Shown one piece after another: positions 1 to 7,766 of a stretch of DNA of 64,000 nt. Position 1 is the first letter of the stretch. Every line of letters begins with the position of its first letter. The stretch spans positions 86,374 to 150,373 of the forward strand of contig NZ_WURB01000011.1 in assembly GCF_009830105.1 (NCBI RefSeq). Direction: 5' to 3'. The position numbers and the translations under genes were made by a program. Source of the DNA: Microvirga makkahensis. Its GTDB lineage: Bacteria; Pseudomonadota; Alphaproteobacteria; Rhizobiales; Beijerinckiaceae. The notes beneath the pieces were generated by a model that did no database searches, had not been told where the DNA came from, and saw nothing but the letters and a program-made list of their open reading frames with translations.

Positions 1-320
1 CCGAAATCATTGCGGCCCTGACGGCGAGCGCCAGTATGCCGCCCTTCTTGCCGGTCGGCCGCGTCGGAGGCATGGCGGCACTCGACGGCGGGCTCGTGGA
101 CAACGTGCCCGCCCAACCGTTGCTTCCGATCGAGGAGCAGGGCGGCAGGGCGCTCGCCATCCTCTCCCGCCTTTACCGCGTCATCCCGCGGATACGGGGA
201 CCCATCTCCACCAGCGGTCGGAGCCGGTGCCTATGGCCAATTCGACGTCACCAATCCCGATGGGATCCGCAGGGCCTGAGGGATGGCGAGAGCTTTGCCC
301 GACGCATGATCCGGCAGCCC
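1..320 (+). pseudogene. Patatin-like phospholipase, decayed 3' end
   Basis: The window opens inside a gene. Frame 3 reads EIIAALTASASMPPFLPVGR and continues with ALDGGLVDNVP, the conserved DGG/DNVP region of bacterial patatin-like phospholipases, where the Asp of the DGG motif is part of the Ser-Asp catalytic dyad. From about 190 the expected family sequence jumps frames: SEPVP in frame 2, then YGQFDVTNPDGIRRA in frame 1 ending at a TGA, then GLRDGESFARR back in frame 3. At least three frameshifts in about 130 bp point to a degenerate C-terminus. The upstream part lies outside the window, so a truncated but functional protein cannot be excluded. Confidence 0.6.
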
Positions 321-471
321 CTGCGACGCCGCCGGCGTTCATTCTGGATTAAGCCTGTTTCGATTACCCGTTGGACAATAAGCACATGGTCGAGGGTTTG
401 CCTCAAAGAGGTCGCGTCTCTCCCGATCATGACGGCAGGTGCAAGCACCCGCTATGACCAGGAGGAAACCG

Positions 472-663
472 ATGACCTTGCATGCCCCAAATCGAGATCA
501 GCAATCGACCTCGAAAGCAGCCGCTCAGACCATTCCCGCTTTCAAGCCCGTCGCGCTCCCGGCCCTGGCCGCCGCCATGCGTTCGTTGAACACCCGCCCG
601 GCAAAGACCAGGACGTTCGACCCTCCCGCGATCCTCCGCAAGGAGGCGATGCTGGACCGGTAA
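472..663 (+). CDS. Small conserved-type hypothetical protein (63 aa)
   Basis: A short frame starts at ATG 472, six bases after a perfect AGGAGG ribosome binding site, and ends just before a strong hairpin terminator. The good start and terminator argue for a real gene. The product is basic and Pro/Ala-rich, with an LPALAAAMRSLN segment and a C-terminal FDPPAILRKEAMLDR. It has no signal peptide or membrane segment. The C-terminal part resembles small unnamed proteins I recall from Hyphomicrobiales, but no function is known to me. A longer in-frame start at 439 exists but lacks a comparable binding site. Confidence 0.6.
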   Translation: MTLHAPNRDQQSTSKAAAQTIPAFKPVALPALAAAMRSLNTRPAKTRTFDPPAILRKEAMLDR

Positions 664-684
664 GCCCGCCCCGCCTGCAATGAA

Positions 685-708
685 AAAAGCGCCCGAGGTG
701 GCGCTTTT
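685..708. terminator. Bidirectional intrinsic terminator
   Basis: A perfect 9-bp inverted repeat, AAAAGCGCC / GGCGCTTTT with a 6-base loop, follows the small gene ending at 663. The A-run and T-run on either side would let it act on both strands, so it may also end transcription of the L,D-transpeptidase gene from the right. Confidence 0.75.
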
Positions 709-739
709 CTCTTGGCCTTCGGATCTCTTGGCCTTCGGA
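708..739. repeat. Exact 16-bp tandem duplication
   Basis: TCTCTTGGCCTTCGGA occurs twice head to tail (708-723 and 724-739), immediately after the terminator stem. It looks like a recent slippage or duplication event and has no evident function. Confidence 0.85.
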
Positions 740-777
740 CCGGTTCCGAAATGCAGGCCCCTTTTGGGATCGATGAT

Positions 778-1368
778 CTAGCGGACGATGACTTTCGTAT
801 TCAGCGCCACGCGGTTGTAGAGATCGATCACGTCGATATTACGCATCCGGATGCAGCCGGAGGATACGGCTTGGCCGATCTTCTCCGGCTCGTTGGTGCC
901 ATGAATGCGGTAGAGCGTGTCGCGGTTGCCCTCGTAGAGATACAGGGCGCGGGCGCCGAGCGGGTTAGCGGGGCCGCCATTCATGGGACGGACATGCGGC
1001 CAGCGCGCCTTCATCTCGGCGGGCGGGTTCCAATTCGGCCATTCCGCCTTGCGGGCGATGCGCGACGTGCCGGCCCAGCCATAGGCCTCGTCACCGACGG
1101 CGACGCCGTAACGGATGGCTTTCTTGCCCTCCTGCACGAGATAGAGGAAGCGCTGCTTCGTATCCACCACGATGGTGCCCGGCGCCTCGCCCGTCGGATC
1201 GTCGACGATATAACGGCCGTTGCGCGGCTCTTCCTGGGCTGCCGGGATCTGCGCCATCCACTCCGCGTCGCGGGTGGAGACCTGTGGATCTGGAACGCCC
1301 TTGTAGGTACACCCGGCCAGCGCGGCCGCCATGGTTGCCATAAGGAAGACGAGGCTCGAGAGGCGCAT
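778..1368 (-). CDS. L,D-transpeptidase (YkuD family) lipoprotein
   Basis: This 196-residue protein should cross-link peptidoglycan, or attach proteins to it, in the periplasm. Residues 1-20 form a lipoprotein signal ending in the lipobox LAGC (Cys20). The YkuD domain covers about residues 62-196 and carries the catalytic signature HGTNEPEKIGQAVSSGC, with His156 and nucleophile Cys172. A second paralogue with the same layout lies at 51779-52429. The gene stands alone, divergent from the deacetylase gene at 1572, with a TGTTGC/GCAACA palindrome between them. Family assignment is firm; whether it makes 3-3 cross-links or anchors an outer-membrane protein cannot be read from sequence. Confidence 0.93.
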   Translation of the reverse strand: MRLSSLVFLMATMAAALAGCTYKGVPDPQVSTRDAEWMAQIPAAQEEPRNGRYIVDDPTGEAPGTIVVDTKQRFLYLVQEGKKAIRYGVAVGDEAYGWAGTSRIARKAEWPNWNPPAEMKARWPHVRPMNGGPANPLGARALYLYEGNRDTLYRIHGTNEPEKIGQAVSSGCIRMRNIDVIDLYNRVALNTKVIVR

Positions 1369-1496
1369 CGGAACAAAGCTCTACTTGACTGCCGCAGGGG
1401 ACAGCTTGGGTTGAAGGTACGCTATGACCTTCGAGCGGTTGAAGCCGGGCCATCTAGCGAATCACCGTAACAATGCCACGGTTCCAGCGCGATCAC

Positions 1497-1511
1497 TGTT
1501 GCATTGCAACA
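1497..1511. promoter_or_regulatory. Palindrome TGTTGC-ATT-GCAACA between divergent genes
   Basis: A perfect 6-bp inverted repeat with a 3-base spacer sits about 60 bp before the deacetylase start and about 130 bp before the L,D-transpeptidase start. It is a candidate operator. Related TGCA dyads occur at 8781-8796 and 39176-39189. PhaR-type regulators are known to bind TGC-N3/4-GCA palindromes, but a link here is only inference. Confidence 0.4.
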
Positions 1512-1571
1512 ACATAGACAACCGCTCACGCGGCTGCGACACTGTTTTTCCACCACCGGTCAAGTGCTTGC

Positions 1572-2513
1572 ATGTCCACGCTCTACATCAGCCATCCGTC
1601 CAGCCTCGATCACCAGACGCCTCTCGGCCACCCCGAGAGGCCGGACCGCATCCGCGCCATTGAGCGCGCCTTGGAGAAGGAGCGCTTTACATCCCTCGTC
1701 CGCGATCAGGCCCCCATGGCGGAGATGGAAAGCCTCACTCTCGCTCATCCTGAGGATTATGTGGTGAGGCTGCGGGACATGGCTCCCCGCGAGGGGCTGG
1801 TGAAAATCGACGATGACACGGTGATGTCGCCCGGGACCTACGAGGCAGCTCTCCGCAGCGCCGGCGGCGCGGTGAAAGCCGTCGACGAGGTCGTAGCGGG
1901 TCATGTGACGAATGCTTTCGTCGCCATGCGCCCGCCGGGGCACCATGCCGAACGCGCCAGGGCCATGGGATTCTGCTTCTTCAACAATGCGGCCATTGCC
2001 GCGCGGCACGCACAGACGAAACACGGCGTGGAACGGGTCGCGATCTTCGATTGGGACGTCCATCACGGCAACGGCACGCAGGACATCTTCTGGAACGACG
2101 GCAGCGTGCTCTACTGCTCTACCCACGAGGCCCCGCTTTATCCCGGAACGGGTGCTGTTTCGGAAACCGGCGAGCACGACACCATCGTCAATGCTCCCCT
2201 CAATGCGGGCGATGGCTCGGAAGCCTTCCGGGAGGCCGTGGACACGGCGATCGTGCCGCGCATCGACGCCTTTGCGCCGGATCTCATCATCATTTCCGCG
2301 GGCTTCGACGCGCATTGGCGCGATCCGCTCGCGGGCCTCAACCTCACCGAGACGGATTTCGCCTGGGCGACGCGGAAGCTGATGGATCTCGCCGACAGAC
2401 ATTGCGGGCGGCGCATCGTGTCGGTTCTGGAAGGCGGCTACGACCTCGAAGGGCTGGCGAAATCGACCGCGTTCCACCTCGACGCCCTGATGGGACGCGA
2501 GATGCACGCGTAG
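1572..2513 (+). CDS. Histone deacetylase / acetylpolyamine amidohydrolase family protein
   Basis: This 313-residue protein belongs to the arginase-deacetylase fold and should remove acetyl groups from polyamines or protein lysines in the cytoplasm. It carries RPPGHHAERARAMGFCFFNN (catalytic His124 and His125), DWDVHHGNGTQ (zinc ligands Asp162 and His164) and SAGFDAH (zinc ligand Asp246). The length matches bacterial class II-type deacetylases. It starts with ATG after a weak ribosome binding site and is a single-gene unit. The true substrate cannot be told from sequence; acetylpolyamine and acetoin-utilisation-type deacetylases share these motifs. Confidence 0.92.
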   Translation: MSTLYISHPSSLDHQTPLGHPERPDRIRAIERALEKERFTSLVRDQAPMAEMESLTLAHPEDYVVRLRDMAPREGLVKIDDDTVMSPGTYEAALRSAGGAVKAVDEVVAGHVTNAFVAMRPPGHHAERARAMGFCFFNNAAIAARHAQTKHGVERVAIFDWDVHHGNGTQDIFWNDGSVLYCSTHEAPLYPGTGAVSETGEHDTIVNAPLNAGDGSEAFREAVDTAIVPRIDAFAPDLIIISAGFDAHWRDPLAGLNLTETDFAWATRKLMDLADRHCGRRIVSVLEGGYDLEGLAKSTAFHLDALMGREMHA

Positions 2514-2527
2514 TGGCGGTTTCCGTC

Positions 2528-2550
2528 ATGGCCGGACTTGATCCGGCCAT
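2528..2550. repeat. Short palindromic element, single module
   Basis: ATGGCCGGA and TCCGGCCAT form a 9-bp inverted repeat with a 5-base loop in the gap between the convergent deacetylase and ribBX genes. It matches one half of the composite palindromic elements found elsewhere in this window and may also act as a terminator. Confidence 0.6.
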
Positions 2551-2622
2551 CCACGCCTCACGGCAACCGCTCTGCGGAAGGGCGCGGATTTCCGGCACGA
2601 GACCGCGGACGACGCCAGCCCC

Positions 2623-3912
2623 TCAGCCTTCGATCGGCTCCTGGCCGAGCAGGTCGATGCCGAAGCCGGAGAGGCCCACATAGGAGCGGCTCGAGGTAGC
2701 GAGATTGCGAATCGAGGCGACTCCGAGATCCTTCAGAATCTGCGCGCCGAGCCCGATCTCCCGCCACTGGCTGGAGCGCGCGGCTTCGGATGTGGTCTCC
2801 TCGTGCTCCGAGAAGGATGTGGTCGGTACACCCGCCGTGCCGTCGCGCAGGTAAACGAGGACGCCCCGGCCCTCCTTCACAAAGCGCTGCATGACGGCCG
2901 CCACCGTCCTGCCTCCTTCGAACACGTCGGTGAGCGCATTGGCGCGATGCAGGCGAACCGGAACATTGGTGCCGTCGCCGATGCGGCCGTGGACTACCGC
3001 GATGTGCTGCACACTGTCGAAGGGCGTCGAGTAGGCATAGCCCGTGAACGAGCCCCAGGGCGTCTCCACCGGGAAGGTAGCGATACGCTCGACGAGTTTC
3101 TCGCGAGACTGACGGTAGGCGATGAGATCGGCCACCGAAATACGCTTGAGGCTGTGCTTCTCGGCGAAGGCGTCGATCTGGGCGCCCTTCATCACCGTGC
3201 CGTCGTCGTTGGCGAGCTCGCAGATCACGCCCACCAGCGGCAGATTCGCCAGCTTGCAGAGATCGACGGCGGCTTCCGTGTGGCCGGAGCGCATGAGCAC
3301 GCCGCCATCCTTGGCGATAAGCGGGAACACGTGGCCGGGACGCACGAAATCGGCCGCGCCCATGTTGTTGTTGGCGAGCGCTCGCACCGTGTTGGAACGC
3401 TGCTCGGCCGAGATGCCGGTGGTGAGCCCGTGCTTCACGTCAACGGAGACGGTGAACGCCGTGCCGAGCGGCGCATCGTTCGAGGCCACCATGGGGTCGA
3501 GCCGCAGGCGGCGCGCCTCCGCGGCGGTGAGCGGCGCGCAGACGATGCCGCAGGTGTTGCGGATGATGAAGGCCATCTTCTCCGGCGTGCAGAGGGAGGC
3601 AGCCACGATGAGATCACCCTCATTCTCACGGTCGTCGTCATCCGTGACGATGACGATTTCACCGCGACTAAAAGCCTCGATGGCTTCGGTGACGGAGTTG
3701 GACATCAGGGCCTCCTGGGCGGATAGGAGCAGAAAATCGTTGGGGGTGACGGCTCCGCGGGTCTCGCGGGCGATCAGTTGCGCGGTATCTCGCGAAAGCC
3801 AAGCATGATCGGAGTTGCACATCTGGGTGATGGCGCCGGGAGTGACGCCGATCCGCCGCGCGAATTCCACGCGCGAGATGCCATTGCGGGACAACCATTC
3901 AGCCAGCTTCAT
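2623..3912 (-). CDS. ribBX: HTH-RibB-RibX fusion: 3,4-dihydroxy-2-butanone-4-phosphate synthase
   Basis: Residues 70-275 are DHBP synthase, which turns ribulose 5-phosphate into the four-carbon riboflavin precursor; DDDDRENEGDLIVAA and RSGHTEAAVDL are the metal and substrate motifs. Residues 280-429 match GTP cyclohydrolase II but have none of its zinc-binding cysteines, so this half (RibX) should lack cyclohydrolase activity, as known for alphaproteobacterial RibBX. Unusually, residues 1-65 form a Cro/YdaS-like helix-turn-helix (VEFARRIGVTPGAITQM). An internal ATG at 3705 follows a strong AGGAGG, so a shorter RibBX without the HTH may also be made. A 28-bp palindrome lies 20 bp before the long start, suggesting autoregulation (inference). 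Confidence 0.9.
   Translation of the reverse strand: MKLAEWLSRNGISRVEFARRIGVTPGAITQMCNSDHAWLSRDTAQLIARETRGAVTPNDFLLLSAQEALMSNSVTEAIEAFSRGEIVIVTDDDDRENEGDLIVAASLCTPEKMAFIIRNTCGIVCAPLTAAEARRLRLDPMVASNDAPLGTAFTVSVDVKHGLTTGISAEQRSNTVRALANNNMGAADFVRPGHVFPLIAKDGGVLMRSGHTEAAVDLCKLANLPLVGVICELANDDGTVMKGAQIDAFAEKHSLKRISVADLIAYRQSREKLVERIATFPVETPWGSFTGYAYSTPFDSVQHIAVVHGRIGDGTNVPVRLHRANALTDVFEGGRTVAAVMQRFVKEGRGVLVYLRDGTAGVPTTSFSEHEETTSEAARSSQWREIGLGAQILKDLGVASIRNLATSSRSYVGLSGFGIDLLGQEPIEG
3703..3716 (-). promoter_or_regulatory. Internal ribosome binding site and start in ribBX
   Basis: On the minus strand AGGAGG is followed after five bases by an in-frame ATG at codon 70, exactly where canonical RibB proteins begin (MSNSVTEAIEAF). 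The long upstream start at 3912 has no clear Shine-Dalgarno sequence. Two products from one gene are therefore plausible. Confidence 0.55.
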
Positions 3913-3932
3913 GCGGCCGATTTAGCGGATGA

Positions 3933-3960
3933 GACGATTTTAGTAAAACTAAAAATCGTC
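3933..3960. promoter_or_regulatory. Long palindrome upstream of ribBX, candidate operator
   Basis: GACGATTTTAGT (3933-3944) and ACTAAAAATCGTC (3948-3960) form an inverted repeat with one extra A in the right arm and an AAA centre. It is AT-rich in a GC-rich surrounding and ends 20 bp before the HTH-containing start codon. It is too short of T-run context to look like a terminator for ribBX and is best read as an operator or promoter-overlapping site. Confidence 0.5.
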
Positions 3961-4033
3961 GATTAGGGCTGCAGTGCATCCCGCCCTTCATCCCGAGAGA
4001 CCGACTGGTGGACCGGCGAACCGGACCTCTTCA

Positions 4034-4123
4034 CGCCATCATCGGCCTTGTGCCGGTGATCCCGTTTCGATGGAGCGCCGCGTTTCTCCCTATCGGGGCG
4101 GCCGGGCAAGCCTGGCCGTGACG
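4034..4123. repeat. Composite palindromic intergenic element (full copy)
   Basis: Two GC-rich hairpins are separated by a spacer containing TGGAGCGC and TATCGGG. The first arm pair is ATCGGC.../GCCGGTGAT and the second is GGCCGGGC.../GCCTGGCC. The same order recurs at 6082-6171, 32633-32717, 38355-38444 and, inverted, at 51614-51699. It fills most of the gap between ribBX and aroC; the remainder of that gap shows nothing recognisable. Confidence 0.7.
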
Positions 4124-4244
4124 CCCCTATGATCGTTGCAGGCTCGGGATGACAGAGCGTCCTGAATGTCCGCCCTCACCCTCGGCCTCTCCCCGTCGCG
4201 CCAATGGCGAGCCGCTCGTTCCGCATGAGGCGGCGCCGAGTTGC

Positions 4245-5360
4245 TCACCCCTCGAACGGCCAGGACGCCCCCTGACCCACCTGCCCCCGGTGGCGCAGGA
4301 GGTGATCGGCGAGCACGCAGGCCATCATGGCCTCGCCCACCGGAACGGCGCGGATGCCGACGCAAGGGTCGTGGCGCCCTTTGGTCATGACGTCGGCCTC
4401 GGCGCCGGTGCGGGTCACGCTGGCGCGGGGAGTGAGGATCGACGAGGTGGGCTTCACGGCGAAGCGGCAGACGACAGGCTGGCCGGTGGAGATACCTCCG
4501 AGAACGCCGCCAGCGTGGTTCGACAGGAAGGTCGGCGCGCCCTGGTTGCCGGGACGCATCTCGTCCGCGTTCTCCTCGCCGCGCAGCGCGGCGGCGGCGA
4601 AGCCCTCGCCGATCTCGACTCCCTTCACGGCATTGATCGACATCATCGCGGCGGCGAGATCGGAATCGAGCTTGCCGTAGAGGGGCGCGCCGAGCCCCGC
4701 CGGCACGCCCTCGGCGACGACCTCGATCACCGCACCGATGGAGGAGCCCGCCTTGCGCAGGCCGTCCAGATATTCCGCGAAGAACTCGGCCGCCTTGGCG
4801 TCAGGGCAGAAGAAGGGGTTGCGCGAGACTTCGTCCCAGTCCCAGTTGCCGCGATCGATGGCGTGAGGCCCCATCTGCACGAGGGCGCCACGGATGGTGA
4901 CGCCGGACAGGACCTTGCGTGCCACCGCCCCCGCCGCCACGCGGGCCGCCGTCTCGCGAGCCGAGGAGCGGCCGCCGCCGCGATAGTCACGGATCCCGTA
5001 TTTCACATCGTAGGTGAAATCCGCGTGTCCCGGGCGATAGGAATTCTTGATCTCCGAGTAATCCTTGGAACGCTGGTCCACGTTCTCGATCATCAGAGCG
5101 ATAGGCGTGCCGGTGGTGACCTGCTTTCCCGTGCGCTCATCCATGAACACGCCGGAGAGGATCTTCACCTGGTCCGGCTCCTGGCGCTGAGTGGTGAAGC
5201 GGGATTGGCCCGGGCGTCGGCGGTCGAGTTCCGCCTGGATCTCGGAGGCCTCCAGCGGGATCATCGGCGGGCAGCCGTCGACGACGCAGCCGAGGGCCGG
5301 GCCATGGCTCTCGCCGAAGGTGGTGACACGGAAAAGGTGGCCGAAGGTATTGTGGGACAT
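4245..5360 (-). CDS. aroC: Chorismate synthase
   Basis: This enzyme catalyses the last common step of aromatic amino acid synthesis, converting 5-enolpyruvylshikimate 3-phosphate to chorismate with reduced FMN. The 371-residue product has the usual length and opening ([20 protein letters not shown], the first family signature). It also carries RPGHADFTY and [18 protein letters not shown], the further conserved blocks that contact FMN and substrate. It starts with ATG and is followed downstream only by intergenic repeat sequence. The upstream gene on the same strand (5487-5828) is about 125 bp away, so co-transcription is possible but not compelling. Confidence 0.97.
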   Translation of the reverse strand: MSHNTFGHLFRVTTFGESHGPALGCVVDGCPPMIPLEASEIQAELDRRRPGQSRFTTQRQEPDQVKILSGVFMDERTGKQVTTGTPIALMIENVDQRSKDYSEIKNSYRPGHADFTYDVKYGIRDYRGGGRSSARETAARVAAGAVARKVLSGVTIRGALVQMGPHAIDRGNWDWDEVSRNPFFCPDAKAAEFFAEYLDGLRKAGSSIGAVIEVVAEGVPAGLGAPLYGKLDSDLAAAMMSINAVKGVEIGEGFAAAALRGEENADEMRPGNQGAPTFLSNHAGGVLGGISTGQPVVCRFAVKPTSSILTPRASVTRTGAEADVMTKGRHDPCVGIRAVPVGEAMMACVLADHLLRHRGQVGQGASWPFEG

Positions 5361-5486
5361 GGCGCTTCTTCGAAGGTTCAGGGCGTCTTAGAGCCAAAGC
5401 GGGCGGGTGTCACCTCCCGCAGCCTCGATGCCTTCCCGAAGGTTCCTCCGGAGCGGCGAACAGAGGACTTGGCGCCGGGACGGGGC

Positions 5487-5828
5487 TCACTCCTCCGCTC
5501 GCCCGAACGGACGCGGCTCGCGCGCGATCAGCTCGGGCGGGGTCTGCCGCTCGATGTCCCGCGTCCGCTCACGCCGGTCGATCAGGATGCGGCCCTGGGC
5601 ATGCCGGTCAACCCCGCCGATCCGGCGGACCTCGTCTCGTCGAACGGCGTGGAGGATGTCCCGCAGGCCCCGCATCAGAATCCATGTGACGCCGAGCACG
5701 GTGGCGGGAACGGCGACGAACCAGAGGGCCTGGATGGTCTCCGGCCAGGTGTGAACCTGGAGAGCCAATCGGCCACGACGCTGTAGGGCTGGTCCATCGC
5801 TCGCAACTCCCTCAGATGAAGCGACCAC
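5487..5828 (-). CDS. Small single-pass membrane protein, probably frameshifted near its N-terminus
   Basis: The open frame contains one clear transmembrane helix (ALWFVAVPATVLGVTWILM) followed by a basic, charged tail rich in Arg, typical of short membrane-anchored proteins with a cytoplasmic tail. The open-frame start gives an unconvincing N-terminus. An ATG at 5797 in a neighbouring frame follows GAGGGAG and encodes MDQPYSVVADWLSRF, after which that frame runs into nonsense; joining it by a one-base shift to HTWPETIQALWF gives a natural-looking protein. So the gene probably lost one base around codon 16, by mutation or sequencing error. The family is unknown to me. Confidence 0.5.
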   Translation of the reverse strand: MVASSEGVASDGPALQRRGRLALQVHTWPETIQALWFVAVPATVLGVTWILMRGLRDILHAVRRDEVRRIGGVDRHAQGRILIDRRERTRDIERQTPPELIAREPRPFGRAEE

Positions 5829-6081
5829 CAGGAGCCCTGGTGGCCGGGGAGTTCAGAAGCCGTCAGGGACGACCGCGCTGACCTTTAGGCCTTCGCCCTG
5901 GACATGCGCCATCGCCTCCCTGACCGTAAGGTTGGGAAGGCATCGTTGCGGCGGATGCTTGCGCCGCCCTGACAGGGTTCTGACGCCCCAGAGGCGGGTG
6001 CGCCCGGCTCCGGTGACGGGATAACACGGTTGCAGGGTGACGGGTCAATGGGCGGGCCGCACCCGCGCCGCGCCCTCCCGC
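5829..6081. other. Gene-free stretch
   Basis: Together with the repeat that follows, this forms a gap of about 390 bp. I see no convincing coding frame, RNA gene or promoter here, only scattered GC-rich dyads. Confidence 0.5.
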
Positions 6082-6171
6082 ACGTCGTCACCGGCCCCGC
6101 GCCGGTGATCCCGGCCCTCGGAGCGCCGCGCCTTTCCTCGCCGGAATGGCCGGGACGAGCCGACCGTGACG
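6082..6171. repeat. Composite palindromic intergenic element (full copy)
   Basis: This is the same two-hairpin structure as at 4034-4123: GTCACCGGC.../GCCGGTGAT, a spacer with CGGAGCGCCGCGCCTTTC, then GGCCGGGACGAGCCGACC. It lies just downstream of the histidine phosphatase gene on the minus strand. Confidence 0.7.
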
Positions 6172-6214
6172 AGAGAGGAAGGGACGGCCATGGCAGGGGG
6201 CGAGCCTAGGCTCC

Positions 6215-6808
6215 TCATACCCACCGGTGCTTGCGGTCCTGGAGCACGAGCACCCGGCCCTGCCAGATATCCATGCTCGCGGCCTGGCGCGAGGAGATGC
6301 CGCAGCACAGGGAAAGAAAGGCACGGGCCACGCCGCCATGGGCGACGATCACCGTGTCGCGGGTCAGATCGTCGAGGACGGGACGGATGCGGTCCACGAG
6401 CATGGCGTAGCTCTCGCCTCCGCCCGGGGGAACGTAATTCCACTTGTCCCGCTCGCGCAGGGCCGCCAGCTGCGGCTCCGCCCTGCGGACCTCCTTCCAG
6501 GTCATCCCTTCCCATGCGCCGAAGGTGATCTCGATCAGGCGCTCGTCCACCCCATAGCCCTGGGGCGGGAGGCCGATGGTTCCCCGCAGGATCTCCATGG
6601 TGTCACGGGTACGCCGCATCGGACTCGCCACATAGGCGAGATCCTCATAATGCGGGCAAACGGAACGGAGGCGGCGACCCGCCTCCTCGGCCTGGACGCG
6701 CCCGAGCTTGTTGAGCGGAATGTCCTTCTGGCCCTGGAGGCGGCCCTCGAGGTTCCAATCCGTCTCGCCATGGCGAATGAAATAGATCGTCGGGCGAGGC
6801 GAATGCAT
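6215..6808 (-). CDS. Histidine phosphatase family protein (phosphoglycerate mutase-like)
   Basis: The 197-residue protein has the branch 1 histidine phosphatase fold. The phosphohistidine motif is IRHGETDWN near the N-terminus, the acid residue lies in LIEITFGAWEGMTW, and the second active-site His is in VIVAHGGVARAFL. Such cytoplasmic enzymes hydrolyse phosphate monoesters such as sugar phosphates or cofactor precursors; the exact substrate is not predictable. The gene starts 11 bp after the fabI stop codon on the same strand, so the two are probably co-transcribed. Confidence 0.9.
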   Translation of the reverse strand: MHSPRPTIYFIRHGETDWNLEGRLQGQKDIPLNKLGRVQAEEAGRRLRSVCPHYEDLAYVASPMRRTRDTMEILRGTIGLPPQGYGVDERLIEITFGAWEGMTWKEVRRAEPQLAALRERDKWNYVPPGGGESYAMLVDRIRPVLDDLTRDTVIVAHGGVARAFLSLCCGISSRQAASMDIWQGRVLVLQDRKHRWV

Positions 6809-6819
6809 GATTGGTCAGA

Positions 6820-7644
6820 TCACTCCTTGTCGAGGGACAGGTCGGGCGCTTCCGGATTCTTCATGCCCACCACATGATAGCCGGCATCCACGTGCAGGAT
6901 CTCGCCGGTCATGCCGCGCGCCATGTCGGACACGAGATAGGCGGCCGTCTCGCCGACCTCCTCGGTGGTGACCGTGCGACGGAGCGGCGAATTGTACTCG
7001 TTCCACTTCAGGATGTAGCGGAAATCGCCGATGCCGGAGGCGGCGAGCGTCTTGATCGGGCCGGCCGAGATCGCGTTGACGCGGATGTTCTTGGGGCCGA
7101 GATCGGCCGCGAGATAGCGCACGGACGCTTCGAGAGCGGCCTTGGCCACGCCCATGACGTTGTAGTGGGGCATCCACTTCTCGGCGCCGTAATAGGTGAG
7201 CGTCACGAGCGAGCCGCCGTCGGGCATCAGCTTCTCGGCCCGCTGGGCGATGGCCGTGAAGGAATAGCAGGAGATGAGGAGCGACTTGGAGAAGTTGCCC
7301 TCGCTGGTGTCAACGTAGCGGCCGGTGAGTTCGTCCTTGTCGGAGAAGGCGATGCAGTGGACGACGAAGTCGATGGAGCCCCAGAGGCCCTTCACTTCTT
7401 CGAACACGGCATCGATCGTGTCGCCCTCGGTCACGTCGCAATGGCCCACGACATGGGCATCGAGCTCCCTCGCCAGGGGTTCCACGCGCTTCTTCAGGGC
7501 CTCGCCCTGATAGGTGAAGGCAAGCTCCGCACCCTGCTGACGGGCAGCCTGCGCAATGCCCCAGGCGATCGAACGGTTGTTCGCCACCCCCATCACCAAG
7601 CCACGCTTACCGGCCAGGATGCCGGTGGCCTTTGTCTCCGCCAT
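6820..7644 (-). CDS. fabI: Enoyl-[acyl-carrier-protein] reductase (NADH)
   Basis: FabI carries out the final reduction in each round of fatty acid elongation in the cytoplasm. The 274-residue product begins with a nucleotide-binding GVANNRSIAWGIA block, the FabI variant of the SDR glycine motif, and has the active-site Tyr and Lys in YYGAEKWMPHYNVMGVAK. I chose ATG 7644, preceded by AGGTGA; a longer start at 7671 would add nine unusual residues. It is followed closely by the histidine phosphatase gene. FabI is the target of triclosan-type inhibitors. Confidence 0.95.
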   Translation of the reverse strand: MAETKATGILAGKRGLVMGVANNRSIAWGIAQAARQQGAELAFTYQGEALKKRVEPLARELDAHVVGHCDVTEGDTIDAVFEEVKGLWGSIDFVVHCIAFSDKDELTGRYVDTSEGNFSKSLLISCYSFTAIAQRAEKLMPDGGSLVTLTYYGAEKWMPHYNVMGVAKAALEASVRYLAADLGPKNIRVNAISAGPIKTLAASGIGDFRYILKWNEYNSPLRRTVTTEEVGETAAYLVSDMARGMTGEILHVDAGYHVVGMKNPEAPDLSLDKE

Positions 7645-7766
7645 GAGTTCACCTAGATCGTCGCTGGACACGTGAAAAGAGCGGCTTCTTTAGCCGACCC
7701 GGCAGGCATGGGGAAGCCCTCTTGGCCGCCAGAAGGCCAATCCAGGCGTTATATCGTGGTTTTCGG

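Noticed and set aside
3122..3808. Long open frames antisense to ribBX
   Set aside because: They mirror the GC-rich codon pattern of a clear enzyme gene and show no family motifs or good ribosome binding site.
4149..5786. Very long plus-strand frame (545 codons) over aroC
   Set aside because: It is the shadow of chorismate synthase; its translation is rich in Arg, Ala, Gly and His without recognisable domains.
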